From contig JAQFVV010006636.1 in assembly GCA_028023455.1 (NCBI GenBank), forward strand, positions 372,001 through 436,000: DNA of 64,000 bases, read 5' to 3'. The stretch comes from Epiperipatus broadwayi. Taxonomy: Eukaryota; Onychophora; Udeonychophora; Euonychophora; Peripatidae. The notes beneath the pieces are model-generated. The model was not told the origin of the DNA. It made no database searches and saw only the letters and a list, made by a program, of their open reading frames with translations. Both the position numbers and the translations under genes were made by a program. Shown piece after piece: positions 63,111 through 64,000 of the stretch (position 1 is its first letter; each line of letters opens with the position of its first letter).

Positions 63111-63925
63111 AAACAAAAGCAACCCGGTGTCTAATTATTAGGAATTACTTGTCAGAAAAAAAAAATTAGTCGGATATTATTATTATTATTTTTTGTTACA
63201 TTTATTATTTCAAAATAAGATTAGTTTTTATATCTACACACTAACAAAAACAACCCACTTCCTGCTTAATTACTGTCTTAAAAAAAAAAAAAAAGAAAGC
63301 AAATTCAACGGGGGGTTTCAATGGAGTATTTGAATTACGGTATTTTTTTTCTTATATATATACAATATTTACCAAAAAAATAAATAAAAAAGAAACCCAC
63401 TTTCTGATTAATTACTGTCAAAAGAAACGCAAATTAGTCAGCTATCATTTTTAAATGTAGTATTTCAATAACGGTACCCTTTTTATATAGACAGAGTTAT
63501 AGTTGAAATACACAGGCTTATATATACCTGTGTCTATATATGTAATAGACAGGGTATGAGCATAGACTTTCACATGACCCACCACTCTCCACACTATCTC
63601 ATAACACTGATACACCCGAACACACATATGTCGAAAAGATAAATAATCACCAATATTGCTGGTTTAGCATGAAATATGTATATTGGTGATTATTTATCTT
63701 TTCGACATATATGTGTTCGGGCGTATCAGTGTTATGAGATAGTGTGGAGAGTGGTGGGTCATGTGAAAGTCTGTGCTCATACCCTGTCTATAGACAGAGT
63801 TAACAAAAACAATCCACTTTCTGATTCGTTACTGTCCCTAAAAAAAAAAAGAAAACGGAAATTAGTTGAATATCATTTTTCAATCGAGTCTTTCGATGAC
63901 GGTCCTTACTAATAGTAGTCGGGTA
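63111..63925. repeat. Diverged tandem repeat, four copies, interrupted by a palindrome
   Basis: Starts at about 63111, 63243, 63385 and 63801 share AACAAAARCAACCCACTTTC, TGATTAATTACTGTC, an A-run, AAATTAGTC, TATCATTTTT and an ACGGTACC-like string. Units are about 100-140 bp. The palindrome at 63545-63791 sits between the third and fourth copies. Confidence 0.65.
63545..63791. mobile_element. Near-perfect palindrome with 112-bp arms
   Basis: Arms 63545-63656 and 63680-63791 are reverse complements with about three mismatches, around a 23-base spacer. The outer sequence is ATAGACAGGGTATGAGCA, the inner one AAATAATCACCAATAT. The 14-base direct repeat TATAGACAGAGTTA occurs at 63486-63499 and 63789-63802, close outside the arms. 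The arms are visibly less AT-rich than the flanks. No coding capacity beyond a chance ORF. Confidence 0.85.
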
Positions 63926-64000
63926 TCAATTCTAAACTGTAGTATATAAATGACATTACTTTTGATCGATTTAGAATTACATATTGCTTTTTTAATAAAA

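Noticed and set aside
63676-63912. 78-codon plus-strand ORF with ordinary-looking composition.
   Set aside because: It lies across the right arm of a palindrome and a diverged tandem repeat; no domain and no support for coding.
62300-64000. Search for the next upstream FBPase exon (the block ending in the metal-site loop).
   Set aside because: No frame on the minus strand gives the expected GYALYGS- or DCG-type motifs with splice borders; the exon must lie outside the window.
1-64000. CRISPR arrays, prokaryotic operons, riboswitches, rRNA.
   Set aside because: The window is eukaryotic; no regularly spaced identical repeats, rRNA-like sequence or bacterial signals were seen.

Overview
The window is nuclear DNA of an animal. 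It is very A+T-rich (roughly three quarters by eye), gene-poor, and built mostly from decayed transposable elements. The only host gene I can support is the 3' part of a fructose-1,6-bisphosphatase (FBPase) gene on the minus strand. Three coding exons lie at 62162-62299, 43848-43964 and 33256-33453. Each has GT/AG borders and phase-0 joints, and together they give the C-terminal 150 residues and the stop codon. The two introns between them are about 18.2 kb and 10.4 kb; the 5' exons and promoter lie beyond position 64000. Large introns, GT-AG splicing and this mix of metazoan transposons point to an AT-rich invertebrate. The FBPase C-terminus reads most like arthropod/chelicerate sequences in my memory, but molluscan, cnidarian or flatworm origin is not excluded.

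Region 1-33 kb (downstream of the FBPase stop): a TA-flanked element with terminal inverted repeats (134-1103), a Penelope-like retroelement relic (1241-2330), members of several foldback/MITE families (9.9, 14.5, 26.6, 29.6, 30.5 kb), two tRNA-headed SINEs (12.7, 23.3 kb), a jockey-like LINE relic (13.6-14.5 kb), an internally deleted LINE (24-25.1 kb), and a broken copy of an uncharacterised, probably repeat-borne protein family (28.1-29.2 kb). No live host gene is visible here.

The 10.4-kb FBPase intron holds a compact 411-bp MITE (34.2 kb), a gag/ORF1-like relic with two damaged zinc knuckles (37.6-39.2 kb), a nearly complete but dead hAT/ZBED-type transposon with an imperfect 8-bp target duplication (40262-42728), and a SINE with a perfect 16-bp target duplication (43282-43392). 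The 18.2-kb intron holds a duplicated 190-bp block, a LINE reverse-transcriptase relic (45.3-46.6 kb), a coiled-coil gag-like relic (49.2-50.1 kb), a dead Merlin transposon with both inverted repeats (51870-53324), a roughly 1.1-kb nested palindrome (55.1-56.2 kb), a mariner relic with both ends and TA duplication (59645-60472) and further MITEs.

Upstream of the first visible exon there is a small less AT-rich patch (62.5-63.0 kb) and a diverged tandem repeat interrupted by a near-perfect 112-bp-arm palindrome (63545-63791). I see no bacterial-type operons, CRISPR arrays, rRNA or intact tRNA genes. All family names rest on motif recognition by reading; nothing was searched.
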